This document shows positions 13,283 through 24,150 of a stretch of DNA of 64,000 bases, piece after piece (position 1 is the stretch's first letter; each line of letters starts with the position of its first letter). The notes below the pieces were generated by a model. That model was not told where the DNA came from. It saw nothing but the letters and a program-made list of their open reading frames with translations, and ran no database searches. The stretch is from Flaccisagitta enflata. Its lineage: Eukaryota > Chaetognatha > Sagittoidea > Aphragmophora. The stretch is taken from NCBI GenBank assembly GCA_965153355.1, contig OZ231127.1, positions 67,828,001-67,892,000 on the forward strand, in the 5' to 3' direction. The position numbers and the translations under genes are program-made.

Positions 13283-15560
13283 GGGGGGGGAAGGTTTACC
13301 CCTAGCTTGCTTGAGCTTTTGTCTTAATATATATAAATGTATATTGTTTATTTATATTGTTAATTCAACATAGTCTTTTAAATGTTTGAACATTGTTCAT
13401 CAACATTGTTCATTCAATATTGGTTTTTTAACATTGTTTAATTTAACATTGTATTTTAATGTTTTAGCATTTATAAACATTTTATATTTTATGTTTTGAT
13501 ATTGTTTACCAACATTGTTAATTTAACATAGTTCATATTTACACATTGTTTATTTGACAGTATGCTATCAATGTTTTAACATTGTATTTTAGCATTATCT
13601 ATTTGACCTTGTTTATTTCAACGTTGCATTTCTAACGTTTTAACATCGTTTATTCAAAAATCTTTTTTTTTTTTTTTTTTTTGATTTTTTTTTTAAATTT
13701 TTTTTTTTTTTTTACTGTTTTGACATTCTTTAATTAATTTTGTTCCACTAAAATTGTTTTTTAATTCACATTGTTTATTTGCTTAGTATTAAATATTAGG
13801 CTTTGTAAATATTATTTGTTTTTTTTTTTTTTTTTTTTTTTTTATCTTATTTCATTTTATATGTTGATGCTTAAACAATGTTTATTGGACATTGTTTTTT
13901 CTTGATGCTATTATTTTTTTTTTTTTTTTTTTTTTTTTCATTTTATATGTTGATGCTTAAACAATGTTTATTGGACATTGTTTTTTCTTGATGCTTTTAC
14001 CTTGTTTGTTAAATATTAATGCTTTGACATTGTTTTTAAACATTATCTTATTGTTTCAAAATTGTTTATTGAACATTGTTTATTTTTGTTTATCATTATT
14101 TATTCAACTTTATTTATTTGATGTTGATTTTATCTTAATATCATTTTAATCTTGTTTTTCAACATTTTTGAGAATGTTTATTTTTGTTTTAACATTAAAT
14201 GTTAACAGTGTTTAACACTGTTTATTTGATATTTCTTAATCAAAGTCGCTTTCTTAACATTATGTATTTTAATGTATTAACATTAGACATTTTCATCTCT
14301 AAACATTTTGATATTGTTTATCTATCATTTTTTTCTGTATATTTAACGTTTTAAACGGTTTTAATGTTCTAGCATTGTTATTTAACAATTTTTTTTTACT
14401 GTTCATATACATGTCTTAACATTAAACAACAATAAACAACGTTAAACAACGTTATTAGGTATTGTTTAATATATGCCTAGTTTATTTTACCTTTGTTAAG
14501 GATTTTATTTGTTATTGTTGGTTTTGATGTTCAAACATTAAGCCTCACATTGTTTGACCTTCAACATTAACATTGTTTGACTTTAACATTGTTTCAATCT
14601 AACCTTAATCTTGACATTGTTTCACTTTAACATCAACATTGCTAGACATTTTAAATCTTCCCTTTTTTCATCTGATATGTTCCGGGCGGAGCAATAGTGT
14701 TCGTTAACTGTTTATTCAGCAAGTTTGTTATATACAGGAACCTCAGTAATGCTTGTCATAGTCTTTTTAAACATGAAGGAAACTGTTTTGGTAGGAAATT
14801 TGGCTGAAATGTACAGGTCCTAATAATCCTTGATTGTTTAACCTTGATTGTTTATCAACATTCTTTATTTACGATTGTTTATTTAGATTGTTTGTTCAAT
14901 ACTGTTTATTTTAATGTTTTACGCTAGAAATTTGTATTGTTAGTTTTCTATTGTTTTTACTATGTTGAGTGTCTTAATGTTCTAACATTAAACAAATGAC
15001 ATTGTCGAACCTCTAGAATTAATATTGCTGAATATTTAATATTTCATTTGAATAATACATTGAAATCTATTTAGATTGATGATTGTTGACAACCTGTTAA
15101 ATCAAGTTGGTCTTTTTGTGTTCGTCTAGTTCACGGGTCTGAGCGTCATAAATTTGCATTTTTATTTTTCCTGTCTGTTAGATTGTTTTGTCATTACCCT
15201 TTGGGTCTGCGTACGCTTGTTTGTTTGTACGGATCGCTGCTTGATGTATTCACTTGAATCATCTTGCTTGTTGAGATTCTTTGTTTCTTTGTCATTTGTT
15301 GTTTTGAGCTTTTATTTTTTGTTTGGTTTTGTATTTTTTGTTTTTATTTGGTTTTTTTTTTTGTTTTTGTTTTGTTTTTTTTTGTTATTGAGTTGATTTA
15401 TTACAGCGATGAACAAACTTGATTTAGTTTTGTTGTGTTGATCAATGTCAACAAATTGTTTCCTAATGTTGTTGTATTGACAACGTGAGCCATGACTAAA
15501 TTTTATTAAGTAACGTTATTGTCTTAAATTTGCTGCGGGTGCTTGAATTATATGAATGTT
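13093..15560. repeat. A/T-rich degenerate repeat in the 3' part of the LTR element
   Basis: This non-coding stretch is built of variants of AACATTGTTTATTT (plus strand) with several poly-T runs (about 13250, 13665, 13820, 13915). A 59-bp perfect direct duplication is present at 13851-13909 and 13937-13995. No pol-like frame is visible on either strand. Confidence 0.7.
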
Positions 15561-15636
15561 AACTGTTTCTTAGATTTGAGGCGATGGAGGAAAGGCAGTA
15601 ACGTTGTAGGGTTATATGTTTTATGCAGTTTCAATT

Positions 15637-17086
15637 GCCCCCACCGTGCAAGAGGTGAGAATCTGAACGGTGGAGTGTATTTTACTACACAGCTTATATG
15701 AATGATGAGGAAAGACTGAATTTTGGGTGCAACATTGCCCCCGCCGTAAGAAAAGTGAGAATTTGTAGGGTGTCTTGCGTATCATTGTCTTTTGTTTATC
15801 TAGATAGTGAAATGTTTCAGCATGGACGCTTGCTTGCCCCCGCCGTAAGAACAGTGGTGTATATGGTTATGCAACAGTGGTGTAGTTGTTTGCCAAACGA
15901 ATGTTGGCGTGTTGACCAACATTGAACCATCACTAGTGTTGGTGAAATGTCAAGTTTGTAGACGTTTGATAGTGATGAAATGACAGCTTGTTGATGTCTA
16001 TTTATGCTGTCTGTCGATGGGCACAAGGGTTAACGCCCCCACCGTCGAGAATGTTGGACAGGGTAAGAACATTATGAAGATTGAAGCATATTGAGCATTT
16101 GTTTTCCAACGGGAAACATCTATGAGGATGTTAGTTATGCGGGGGTTTAAAGCAAGTTTTTGATGTAGGATTTTAGTCAAGCAGCGCCCCCGCCGTCAAG
16201 CATGTTGGAAAGGATGACCTAGTTAGTAACGTTCTTACATTCAATGGAAATTGATGCGTATGTTAAGCATTTGTTTTTGACAGTGATCATCAATGATAGA
16301 CATGTAGCTATGAGGGACAGAGTTTGTTGTTTGACATAGAAGGATTTGAGTCAAACCAGCGCCCCCGCCATCCAGCGGAATAAACGGTTGGATTATTTTT
16401 GTGTGTTTGAGTATGATAAAGACGTAGGAGTAATGTTTAATCTGCAAATACTCGATAAATTCCGTTACAATAATGTGGCAAAGTGACAATGTGGCAATGT
16501 TACAATGTGACTGTGTGGCAATACGTAATGATGCAAGTATTTCGTGTATCAGATCGACATAAATGTGATAACTATCTTCGCGGATTCTTTATTCATCTAT
16601 TTATCTATTTTGGACCGGTTAATTGGTTTTCTGAGAAATTGTTTGATTTAGTTAATGTGAATTCCATGCATTTATGACCATTGTTCATAATGGAAAACAT
16701 AAATAACAGACTGAATTACTCTCCTTTGCGCGCTAAGGAGGTCAAAGTTAAATCTTGTCATGAACTATCCCTCACATTCTCTCGATGGCATATCACATTC
16801 ACTCACACATTCGCTTAGGATGTTCATTTGTTCTTTTATTTACTACAATGGTCGCATGTTTACTCGACATCTATTTATAATTTTTATTTATTTATTTATT
16901 TATTTTTGTTTATTCATGATTATTTATAATTTCCCCCCACTTTCAATTAATGTAATTTGATTGATCTGACCACGAATAGACAACAGACAGTAAATGACAA
17001 TGCAATAAATGACGGTAAATGACAAGGACAATTAATGGTAAAATGACAAATGACACACGAGAATGATCATAATTTGCCCCCGCCGT
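15637..17086 (-). repeat. Seven GCCCCCGCCGT blocks, partly in a degenerate tandem repeat
   Basis: GCCCCC(G/A)CC(G/A)T occurs at 15637, 15737, 15836, 16035, 16186, 16361 and 17076. The first three are about 100 bp apart with similar downstream sequence (AAGANNAGTGAGAAT). The copies at 16035, 16186 and 16361 head units of about 150-175 bp that share further sequence such as ATGTTGGA and AAGCATTTGTTTT. In element sense each reads ACGGCGGGGGC, matching the end of the terminal polypurine tract (GGCGGGGG). Confidence 0.7.
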
Positions 17087-17195
17087 CAACAAATTGATAG
17101 CAGTGATCGTTTGGTTATTTACTCATTTTGTTTAGAGTAAAAGAGAGTTAGTTTGCATTTTGGTGATGTTGGAAGACATTACACTGTTGTGGTTG

Positions 17196-20111
17196 CTAGA
17201 ACTGTTGATAAGCTGTTGGTAAGCAGGGGGGTGGTGTTGTACAGTAGAACTGGGGAGGCAGTGGAGGCGGTATTGAGGGGTCATACGGTACGGGCAGTTG
17301 CCACGTTGTTTGTGGCGCCATCGTCGAGTTGATGACTGCGACGTCAGATGCCTTTTGTTTTTCTTCGGCGCCTTGATCGTCGTCGTATTCATGGAGGAGT
17401 GTTGAGGCGCGTATGTTTAGGAGAAGGAAGTCTAGAAATTGTCGAAACGTTGGGCAGTCATCCGGTAGTCTGCACGCGTACCATGACCATTTTTCTTTGA
17501 GGTGAGGGAGCTTCTTGTTAAGGATTCGCTTGTATACTGATTCTCTGTCGAAGTCTCCTTCTTTGTTTGTTTCGCACGCTAGGGTGTAAGTCCCTTCCAC
17601 TTTGAAAATGAATTCGCTCATTTCTTCAAATTGGTGTTTTTTGATGACACTTCCCTCAAGTGTGCTTTGCAGCATGTCTTCAGCTGATTGCTTCCGGTTT
17701 CCGTATTCAGCCTTGAGACGCTCAACTGCTTCCTCAAATGCTGCGTCTGTGTCAGTGCGTCGCATGTAACAGTTGATCCGGGCTAATGCCAGTGATTTGA
17801 ACCAGTGTTGAAACTCTTTCAGCTTGTCTTTGGTGGAGAGATCAGGCATGTCAACGGCGCTGAGGAAATTCTTCATGTGTTCATCAAAATCAATGGATTT
17901 GTTGATACCATCAAATGCAATTGATGGTCTGTTTCTTTCTGCAATTTTTAGCGCCTCGAGACTTGACCGCCTGTTGGGGTTTTTGTTGATACCTGCTGCC
18001 TCAAGTGTTGCTCGAGCTGTTTCTTCAGCAACAGCGCGAATTTCTTCTGCTTGAGGGGTTTCATGTACCCGTGATAGGCTGGAATGGTTTGATGACCGGT
18101 TTGATATCGGTGTTATGGTGGTCTGTCTTCGTTCTTTGTTTGGCTGAGACTGAGCTTGACTGTGTGTGTCTCTCTGTTTCCGAGTCTCTTTTGGGCGCCC
18201 GCTGATTTTTTGTTGGTAATGACTTTTGTGCCCATATTTTGTGGTTGTTGCAGTTTGAGCAACGGTATGGTAAGTTGATGCCCTAGAAGTGCAGCCACTG
18301 ACCTCACTGACTGACCGATGTCTGTTTGGTGACCTATCCTCCGTTCTGTTGCTTGGTGCCATAGATCTGTTGCTCGCTGCCACACTGTTTACCTCCGTTC
18401 TATCTTCTCTTGTCTTTGTCGTGTAGAATGTTTGTGACCCGTCGGATGAGTTTGACATTCTTTCAAGGATGTCACTATGCCTTTCTTGTTCTTTTCGGTT
18501 GACTTCTCTTACTCTTTCTCTTGCTTGTTTTGAGCTCAGTCTGATTGCTTCTTGTAAGTTTTCGTTTGTCTGCCATGCAATTCTTTCTGCCTTCTCTCTT
18601 GCTTCTTTTGCTATTTCTTCTGCTTCCTCTCTTGCTGCTCGTTCACATTGTTGAGACTCTTCTCTCATGGTTCTCTCAAGTTCCTCTTGCTGGCTTCGGA
18701 TCTCTTCTCTTTCTCTTTCTGCCTCCTCACGATTCTGTCTCAGTTCTGATGCGGTTTTTGATGCGTCGGTGATGACAGATAGCGGCTTTGTGGCCCTCTT
18801 GGATACGTATTTTGATGAGAAGGCCGTTGATCTGTTCGTGTTCTTGCTCAACCGTGTCGAGTGCGTAGATGGCGCTGCATATCGTGACTCAGTTATCCTG
18901 GTCGAGTGCGTTGATGGTGCAGTGTAGCACGACTCGTTGACTCTGGTTGAGTGTGTTGATGGCTCTGTGTAACACGACTTGGTGATGGCTGAGTTTACCT
19001 CGCTTTGTCTGGTTGACCTTGAGTTGACCTTGCTGAAGTTTTGTTTTTTGTTTTGGGTGGTTGAGCTGAAGTCAGGCACCAATGAGCCTGGGTGGTTGGT
19101 TGGTTGGGTGGGATGGTTGCGAGTTATCTGGGTAGGTGGGTTGACCATTGAGAGGTTGGTTGTTGCTCTCTGGGTGGACTGCTTGATCGTAGATTTACTG
19201 GGGTTTCCTTGGTTGGGTTTCTGAGTGGGTTGGTTGATAGGTCGCTCGTCAATGGGTGGGTTTTGTTTGGTTTTGATGGGTGGTTGGATGGTCAATTGGG
19301 TGGTTGACTTCTGAATGGGTTGAATGGTTTTGATAGCTGATTTGGAGGTTGACTGGCTTAGTGGTCTTTTTGTGCTTCCTGTCGTTGACTGGGTGGTTGA
19401 CCGGGTGGTTAATTTCTCCAATGGTCGGTTTTGAGACTTTTGGCTGGGTTGGGTGGGTAGTTGGGTTGTTTGTTCTCCTGATTGCTGAGTTGGTTGGTGA
19501 GAGGAGGTGGACGGATCTGGTCCAAAGTTGACAAGATCTTTGCTTGGTAGGCGTTTGTCAATGAACTCAGACCCTCCAGCTGTCTGTCCTCGGTCTGACG
19601 TGGTTGGTTTGGGTTTGAGTTGGTTGGTTGAGCGTTCATTGGTTGGTGGTGAACAAATCAAAGGGGGCGTTGAGTCATGATGTGGGTTAGCGTTTTCATC
19701 TGAGTCAAGCAGTGATTCGTTTTGGTTGTTCGAGCTACCTGAGCAGTAAGATCTCGTGACCAGAGATTCTGCGTCGTCTTGCGGCATCGCGGCGTCGACG
19801 TTATCTCTGTCGACGGAAGTCGCAGTAGTGGATTCTGAATGTGGGCCCTTGAGGGATGTTTGGGCATGCTTGAGAGCTTCTTTGAGCTCTGGGCATTTGC
19901 GACCTTTCTTTTCTGCTGCCTCAATGCAGCACACAGCCTCTTCTGTCAACTTGACCAACATGCTGCGTCTCCAAGTGGCATCGTCTTTGTCGCCTTCGGT
20001 CTGTGACTCATAGGCCCTTTGTGCAACTTCTTGGTAAATTTCTGTATCGTTAAAGAGGTCCCTTGAGAGACGCCGCATGTTTTTAGGGCTTGTTTCCTTG
20101 TTTTTTGGCAT
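17196..20111 (-). CDS. Gag-like protein of LTR retrotransposon, BEL/Pao (DUF1759-like) capsid region
   Basis: A 971-residue intact frame, the only long ORF of the element. The start ATG has A at -3. Layout: a helical N-terminal region (about 1-90); a Ser/Thr/Gln/Pro-rich low-complexity stretch (about 95-375); three tandem 16-residue units of PSTHSTR type (about 376-420, 48-bp DNA units); a Glu/Arg/Ala-rich coiled coil (about 450-550); a basic Ser/Thr/Gln-rich linker; and a conserved-looking domain (about 729-909). That domain has the order FDGI-FDEH, FKSLALARI, FEEAVERLKAEYG and ILNKKLPHLKEKW, which fits the capsid-like Gag domain of BEL/Pao elements (DUF1759 type). The C-terminus is Pro-rich. 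No CCHC zinc knuckle, protease DTG or RT motif is present. The role would be RNA packaging into particles. The family assignment rests on pattern recognition only. Confidence 0.8.
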   Translation of the reverse strand: MPKNKETSPKNMRRLSRDLFNDTEIYQEVAQRAYESQTEGDKDDATWRRSMLVKLTEEAVCCIEAAEKKGRKCPELKEALKHAQTSLKGPHSESTTATSVDRDNVDAAMPQDDAESLVTRSYCSGSSNNQNESLLDSDENANPHHDSTPPLICSPPTNERSTNQLKPKPTTSDRGQTAGGSEFIDKRLPSKDLVNFGPDPSTSSHQPTQQSGEQTTQLPTQPSQKSQNRPLEKLTTRSTTQSTTGSTKRPLSQSTSKSAIKTIQPIQKSTTQLTIQPPIKTKQNPPIDERPINQPTQKPNQGNPSKSTIKQSTQRATTNLSMVNPPTQITRNHPTQPTNHPGSLVPDFSSTTQNKKQNFSKVNSRSTRQSEVNSAITKSCYTEPSTHSTRVNESCYTAPSTHSTRITESRYAAPSTHSTRLSKNTNRSTAFSSKYVSKRATKPLSVITDASKTASELRQNREEAEREREEIRSQQEELERTMREESQQCERAAREEAEEIAKEAREKAERIAWQTNENLQEAIRLSSKQARERVREVNRKEQERHSDILERMSNSSDGSQTFYTTKTREDRTEVNSVAASNRSMAPSNRTEDRSPNRHRSVSEVSGCTSRASTYHTVAQTATTTKYGHKSHYQQKISGRPKETRKQRDTHSQAQSQPNKERRQTTITPISNRSSNHSSLSRVHETPQAEEIRAVAEETARATLEAAGINKNPNRRSSLEALKIAERNRPSIAFDGINKSIDFDEHMKNFLSAVDMPDLSTKDKLKEFQHWFKSLALARINCYMRRTDTDAAFEEAVERLKAEYGNRKQSAEDMLQSTLEGSVIKKHQFEEMSEFIFKVEGTYTLACETNKEGDFDRESVYKRILNKKLPHLKEKWSWYACRLPDDCPTFRQFLDFLLLNIRASTLLHEYDDDQGAEEKQKASDVAVINSTMAPQTTWQLPVPYDPSIPPPLPPQFYCTTPPPCLPTAYQQF

Positions 20112-21845
20112 GATAGCGGTTTGGATGGTAACAACTGAGATAAACAGACGGTATTATGAAGATTGGGGCACTGTTGATGTATTTAGATGGATTTTATCAA
20201 CCCTAATTGATTCTGTTGTATGTGATTCTCTGTGGAACTTTGTCCTTGTTGTTTTGTTTCATTTATGTTTCCCCATTAGATGGCGTTTGACAGATGGCGT
20301 CGATGTTTGTCGGAATTGGTATGATGACGGACGGACATAAAAAGTTAGAGCTAACACTAGATGCCACTAGAAATCGATGACGTTGTCTGTTGTACAGTGA
20401 CGATGATTCAGATTCACGGGAAGAGAGAAAAACGCGCAATAGTTGATGTAAGCAGGAAACTGGTTTTGATTTATAAGTTGTATAGATGAGCCACCGTCAG
20501 TTAGAGGATCGTCGGTTTATTTATTTTGTTTTTCTTGTGTTCTTTGTTTTGTTTTTGTTTGGCTTTGTTTTTGTTTTTTTTTTTGTTTTTTTTTGCTTTG
20601 TGTTTTTTTTTTGTTTTCTTTCGTAGGTCTGTTTAAATTTTGTTTGTCTTATTTATAGTTGTATTTGTGTTCCGTTCTTGTTTTTTGTTTGCTTCGTGTT
20701 TGTTTGTTTTGTTTCTCTGGTTCGTTTCTTGTTTTGTCAGTTTATTGATATTTGTTTTGTTGAGTTTTAACTCGTCTTACTTGTTGTCTTGTCTTGTTTT
20801 TCGTACTGTGTTGTTTTATTTGGTTTTTTGTTTTGTATCGATCTGTTTTGTTTGTTGTTGTTTTGTTTCCGTTTGTTTGAGGCCGTTTGTTTTGTTTGTT
20901 GTTTTGTGTTTCGTTTTTATATCTGTCGGTGATGTTTCGTTTTGTTTTGTTTGTTTGATTCGTTTTTTGTTTTGATACTTGTTTCTATTTCTTTGTTTTG
21001 TGTGGTTTGTTCGTTTTGTCTTGTTAGTGTTTTGTATTGCGTTTTATTGCTTCCTTACGTGTCGTTAGTTTGTTTCGTTTGTTTCTTGTGTTTTGTTTTG
21101 TTTATATTTGCCCCGTCAAATATGTTTGTCCTGTTTGTAGTTTTGTTATGTTTTTTTTTGTTTTGTTTCAGTCAGTAACGTTCGTTTTGTTTTAATTTGT
21201 TTCTGCTAGTTATGTCCGTTTTGTTTTGTGTTTTTTTTTGTTTTTTATTTTAGGGTTTGTTATGTTTTATGTCTCATTTCGTTTTTGCATGTTTTTGTTT
21301 GTTTGTTTTGTTTTTCTGTTTTAGTTTTGTTTCTTTGTCTACTGTGTTTTTTATATCAGAAATTGCTGTTTCGTTTTGTTTTGTCTTTTCAATGTCACAC
21401 AATGGCGCCGTACTCAAAGTTGGTTGACGTTGATAGTTACTGGGAATGCTAATTGGCGTTCAGATCGTCTGGTCACGTGATTACCGCGTGATTTGAGGAA
21501 TATAGGAATGGCAACTGAAAAAAAGGCTGCGTCAATGTTACCGGCGGTTCAATAGCAGTTTTACTCAACTTATTATGTTTTAAACCAGCAGTCCGGGCAC
21601 GACGGAGACGATGTTAGAGTGTTAAATGTCTGTTGTATGACTGTCTTATGCGTGTTTGAATGTTCGTCAGTTTGTGACACTTTAACGAATCTGATTCATG
21701 GCTTACGGGGCTTATGATGTTCTACTGGTTAATTGGTGCTTCGGACGGCAATTTGTTTATTTGTTTATGTACGATGACGCAATCTGACCAGAAATTGCCC
21801 ACCGGGCGTCGCGTTTCCTACAGCCCAGTGGGCTACGAATATCAC

Positions 21846-22000
21846 GTGTATAATTTGTGCCCTTTGGCAACGATAATGACGGAACTACTCTGCGCGCTTG
21901 GCAACGACAATCACGAGACTACTATGTACTTTGGTACGACAAAGACGAGACAGTTTGTGCTCTTGGCAACAATAATAACGAGACTACTATCGGTAATTAT
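21846..22000. repeat. Degenerate short tandem repeat in the leader of the LTR element
   Basis: Three to four diverged units share the core CTTGGCAACRAYAATNACG followed by ARACTACT. They produce a spurious 101-codon plus-strand frame. No function is apparent. Confidence 0.5.
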
Positions 22001-22582
22001 CAACGATGGTTGTTTGTAATGAACGCGTTAATTTGATCAACTAGCTAAAGACGAGTTTGTCCCTGTCTGCGCGTTTTTTCTACAGAATAAGCAACAAATA
22101 TTGAAATTATATTTGGCAATAGTAAAGTTTTTTTTTTTTTTTGTTTGTTCATGAAAGCAATGCAATCGACGCTGGCCGGCGGCGGTGGTACGAAGCGGTT
22201 CGAACACGAACAGAGTTTTACGGAGGCTCGAGCGGAATGCGATCGAGATTGTTTGTCGATGACCGAAAGTCGTCAGTTAACTGAACCGGAGTTCGAGTGT
22301 GTTTAACGATGACGAAGAGCGCGGATCTGAGTCGAACGTAGTGGTTATGTCGTACGATAGTGCCGTTGGTTAATTATAACGGGGTACGAAATGTCACGTG
22401 GTTTTGGGAAGATGTGCGCGGAAACCGTATGATTGATACGCGGAGTTTAAGTCTGTTACGAGTGTACTCGTTTTTCTGAATTTAATTTTGTTTATGTTAA
22501 ACAGACTGTTATAAGTTTCTGAATTGAAATCGTTTCTGATCTTAATTTTTGTAAATAGAAATTCTCAACTGTGTTGTTCTCT

Positions 22583-22765
22583 CCGCCTCAGCGTTAGACG
22601 CAAGGAGAGCTAGGAGAGACTTCGCCTCTGCTGACAGCGTTAGACGCAAAGAGAGCAGTGGGGCGGACTTGTTTGTTTGGCTTCGCCTCTGCTGACAGCG
22701 TTAGACGCAAAGAGAGCAGTAGGGCGGACTTGTTTTTGACCGACAGCGTTAGACGCAAAGAAGGT
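22583..22765 (-). repeat. Tandem repeat with hairpin-forming core in the leader of the LTR element
   Basis: Four copies of a core containing AGCGTTAGACGCAA occur, with a unit of about 55-60 bp in the two best copies. GCG-TTAGA-CGC is a small stem-loop, and flanking CTGCT and AGCAG can lengthen the stem. Its position, less than 1 kb inside the 5' LTR, would suit an RNA packaging or dimer signal; that role is a guess. Confidence 0.6.
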
Positions 22766-23544
22766 CGTGCTAAAGGGAGGCAAAGATCGTTAGTACTTGC
22801 TCCTGTAGGAAGAAAGGTTAGTGTATTGATCTGAGAGAAATTGTCTGTTTGTGTGTCCGGGTATTTGTAATTATACGCGTTGAAGAATCCGCCCTCTGAA
22901 AAAAATTTATGAGACGTATCGCGTTTTCTGGAAAGGAAATATTATTAGCGCATTCGTACGAAGATTCTCAGATTACTATCACATCCCGTACATCGAGATT
23001 TTCCAATCAATGAGCGTTTATGTTGAACCTGTGCGGAAAGACTCAAAGAAGAGGCGATGCGGAATAGTTCATATGTCAATCAATTAAGCATCATGAATCC
23101 TATTTCTGCACTCTGCTCTCTTTTTTTTCGATTTTCAATGATCAATCAACCTGTCTGTCTACTCCTCAGTCAATCAATCGACCTGTATATGATCTGAAGA
23201 GTGAAGCGATGACGGGATTTGAACCGAGGACGTTCGTTTTCCGAGATGCGGTGAGTTAGATCAGAGAAGACGTCTTTTGTTGGCTTTGTTCGATGGCGAT
23301 GACCTTGTCGTCGGCGGCGATGATAACGATGACGATGACGACGACGAAGATGAATTGACGGTTTTCGTGCGGTGCGATTTCCCGAAACTGATAATCTGTT
23401 TTAAGTCTCAAATACAAGTGCTTGGTGAGAACAATATTTACTCGGGTGGGAGGGTGGTAGAACAAGGTTAAGGAGACCGAACAATGTGATAAAGAAAAAA
23501 ATATAAGACAATACTCACGCTTGCGAAGATAGTTCTTAGATTAC

Positions 23545-24120
23545 TGTCAAATGGTCATTACGCGTCCGGATAACTGGACAGAGCCCCAGCGCGAGAGGAA
23601 GAAAGACTCGACCAGATATATGGATATATAAGGACGTGTAATCTGAATAAACGACAAGAAACGATGATGAAATATACGCAATAATAATGAACCCGAACCC
23701 AACTGCCCCAGCCCCTTTCTCTGCCCCTGCCGTCTCCTCTTCCTCCTCTTCTACGTCCCGTCTCCCCGTCGTCTTCGTCCCGTATCCCCGTCGTCGCCGT
23801 CTCGCCTCCTCCTCCTCCTCCTTCTCCCCCTCCTTCTCCCCTTCCTCCTCCTACTTCTCCCGTCCCGTCCGTTAGTAATGATCAATCAGTAATAATAATA
23901 ATAATAATAATTACCTAAGAACTCTTTCGCAGTTATTGGGGATATCCAAGTTATCGGAGAAAATAATATTGTTGAAGGTCTTGTTTGTGGAAAGAAGGAA
24001 TGTCGCTATGAAAGAGAAATAGCATATGAGGCTGATCTACCATCATGTTTTGATGGTCGATCAGTCTTGCGTCAATTCTCTTTCATCGCTTCGCTTCTTG
24101 GGGGGCTCATGTTATTGACA
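23545..24120 (-). repeat. 5' LTR of the gag-only retrotransposon
   Basis: This 576-bp LTR matches 12501-13073 almost base for base. Its ends form a short inverted repeat TGTCAA/TTGACA. In element sense it starts TGTCAATAACATG. It holds a purine-rich block (in element sense), an (ATT)n run one unit longer than in the other LTR, and a single substitution near 23802. TATATAAGG at 23625-23633 and AATAAA about 13 bases further on lie on the plus strand, opposite to gag. On the minus strand only an imperfect TATATATC is seen, so the promoter direction is not certain. A 62-codon open frame inside the LTR is probably chance. Confidence 0.9.
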
Positions 24121-24150
24121 GAGAGAGAGAGAGTCAGACAGACAGACAGA

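Larger units (their letters stand above)
20135..23518 (-). other. Long leader of the LTR element, probable intron
   Basis: The 3.4 kb between the 5' LTR and gag has no long ORF on the sense strand. In element sense a strong donor, GTGAGTAT, starts at 23518, only 26 bases inside the LTR boundary. A pyrimidine-containing acceptor (TCTGTTTATCTCAG) ends at 20135, just 23 bases before the gag ATG. Splicing would join a short LTR-proximal exon to gag and remove this whole stretch. The leader also contains AAACAAAACG-rich sequence (about 20500-21400) and two sets of short tandem repeats. The intron is inferred; only the two splice-like motifs are seen. Confidence 0.45.
12501..24120 (-). mobile_element. 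Gag-only LTR retrotransposon (TR-GAG-like), very young
   Basis: An 11.6-kb element is bounded by two nearly identical direct repeats, each starting TGTCAA and ending TTGACA. Both flanks are GAGAG, consistent with a 5-bp target duplication, although the insertion is in a (GA)n tract so this is weak evidence. The element reads on the minus strand: a polypurine tract lies against the left (3') LTR and the single long ORF, a 971-aa Gag-like protein, is on the minus strand. No reverse transcriptase, integrase, protease or RNase H frame is visible anywhere between the LTRs; the 4.1 kb after gag holds only short frames in A-rich, repetitive sequence. It should therefore need pol from another element. 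The LTRs differ by one C/T substitution and one AAT unit, so insertion was recent. The Gag resembles BEL/Pao-type Gag, so a BEL/Pao relative is the likeliest helper (inference). Confidence 0.9.

Noticed and set aside
12366-14690. Shared ATGTTCCGGGCGG at 12366 and 14679, one outside and one inside the LTR element
   Set aside because: Only about 13 bases match and the flanks differ, so chance cannot be excluded.
17824-20013. Several plus-strand frames of 60-90 codons opposite gag
   Set aside because: Shadows of the 971-codon minus-strand frame; no independent domain features.
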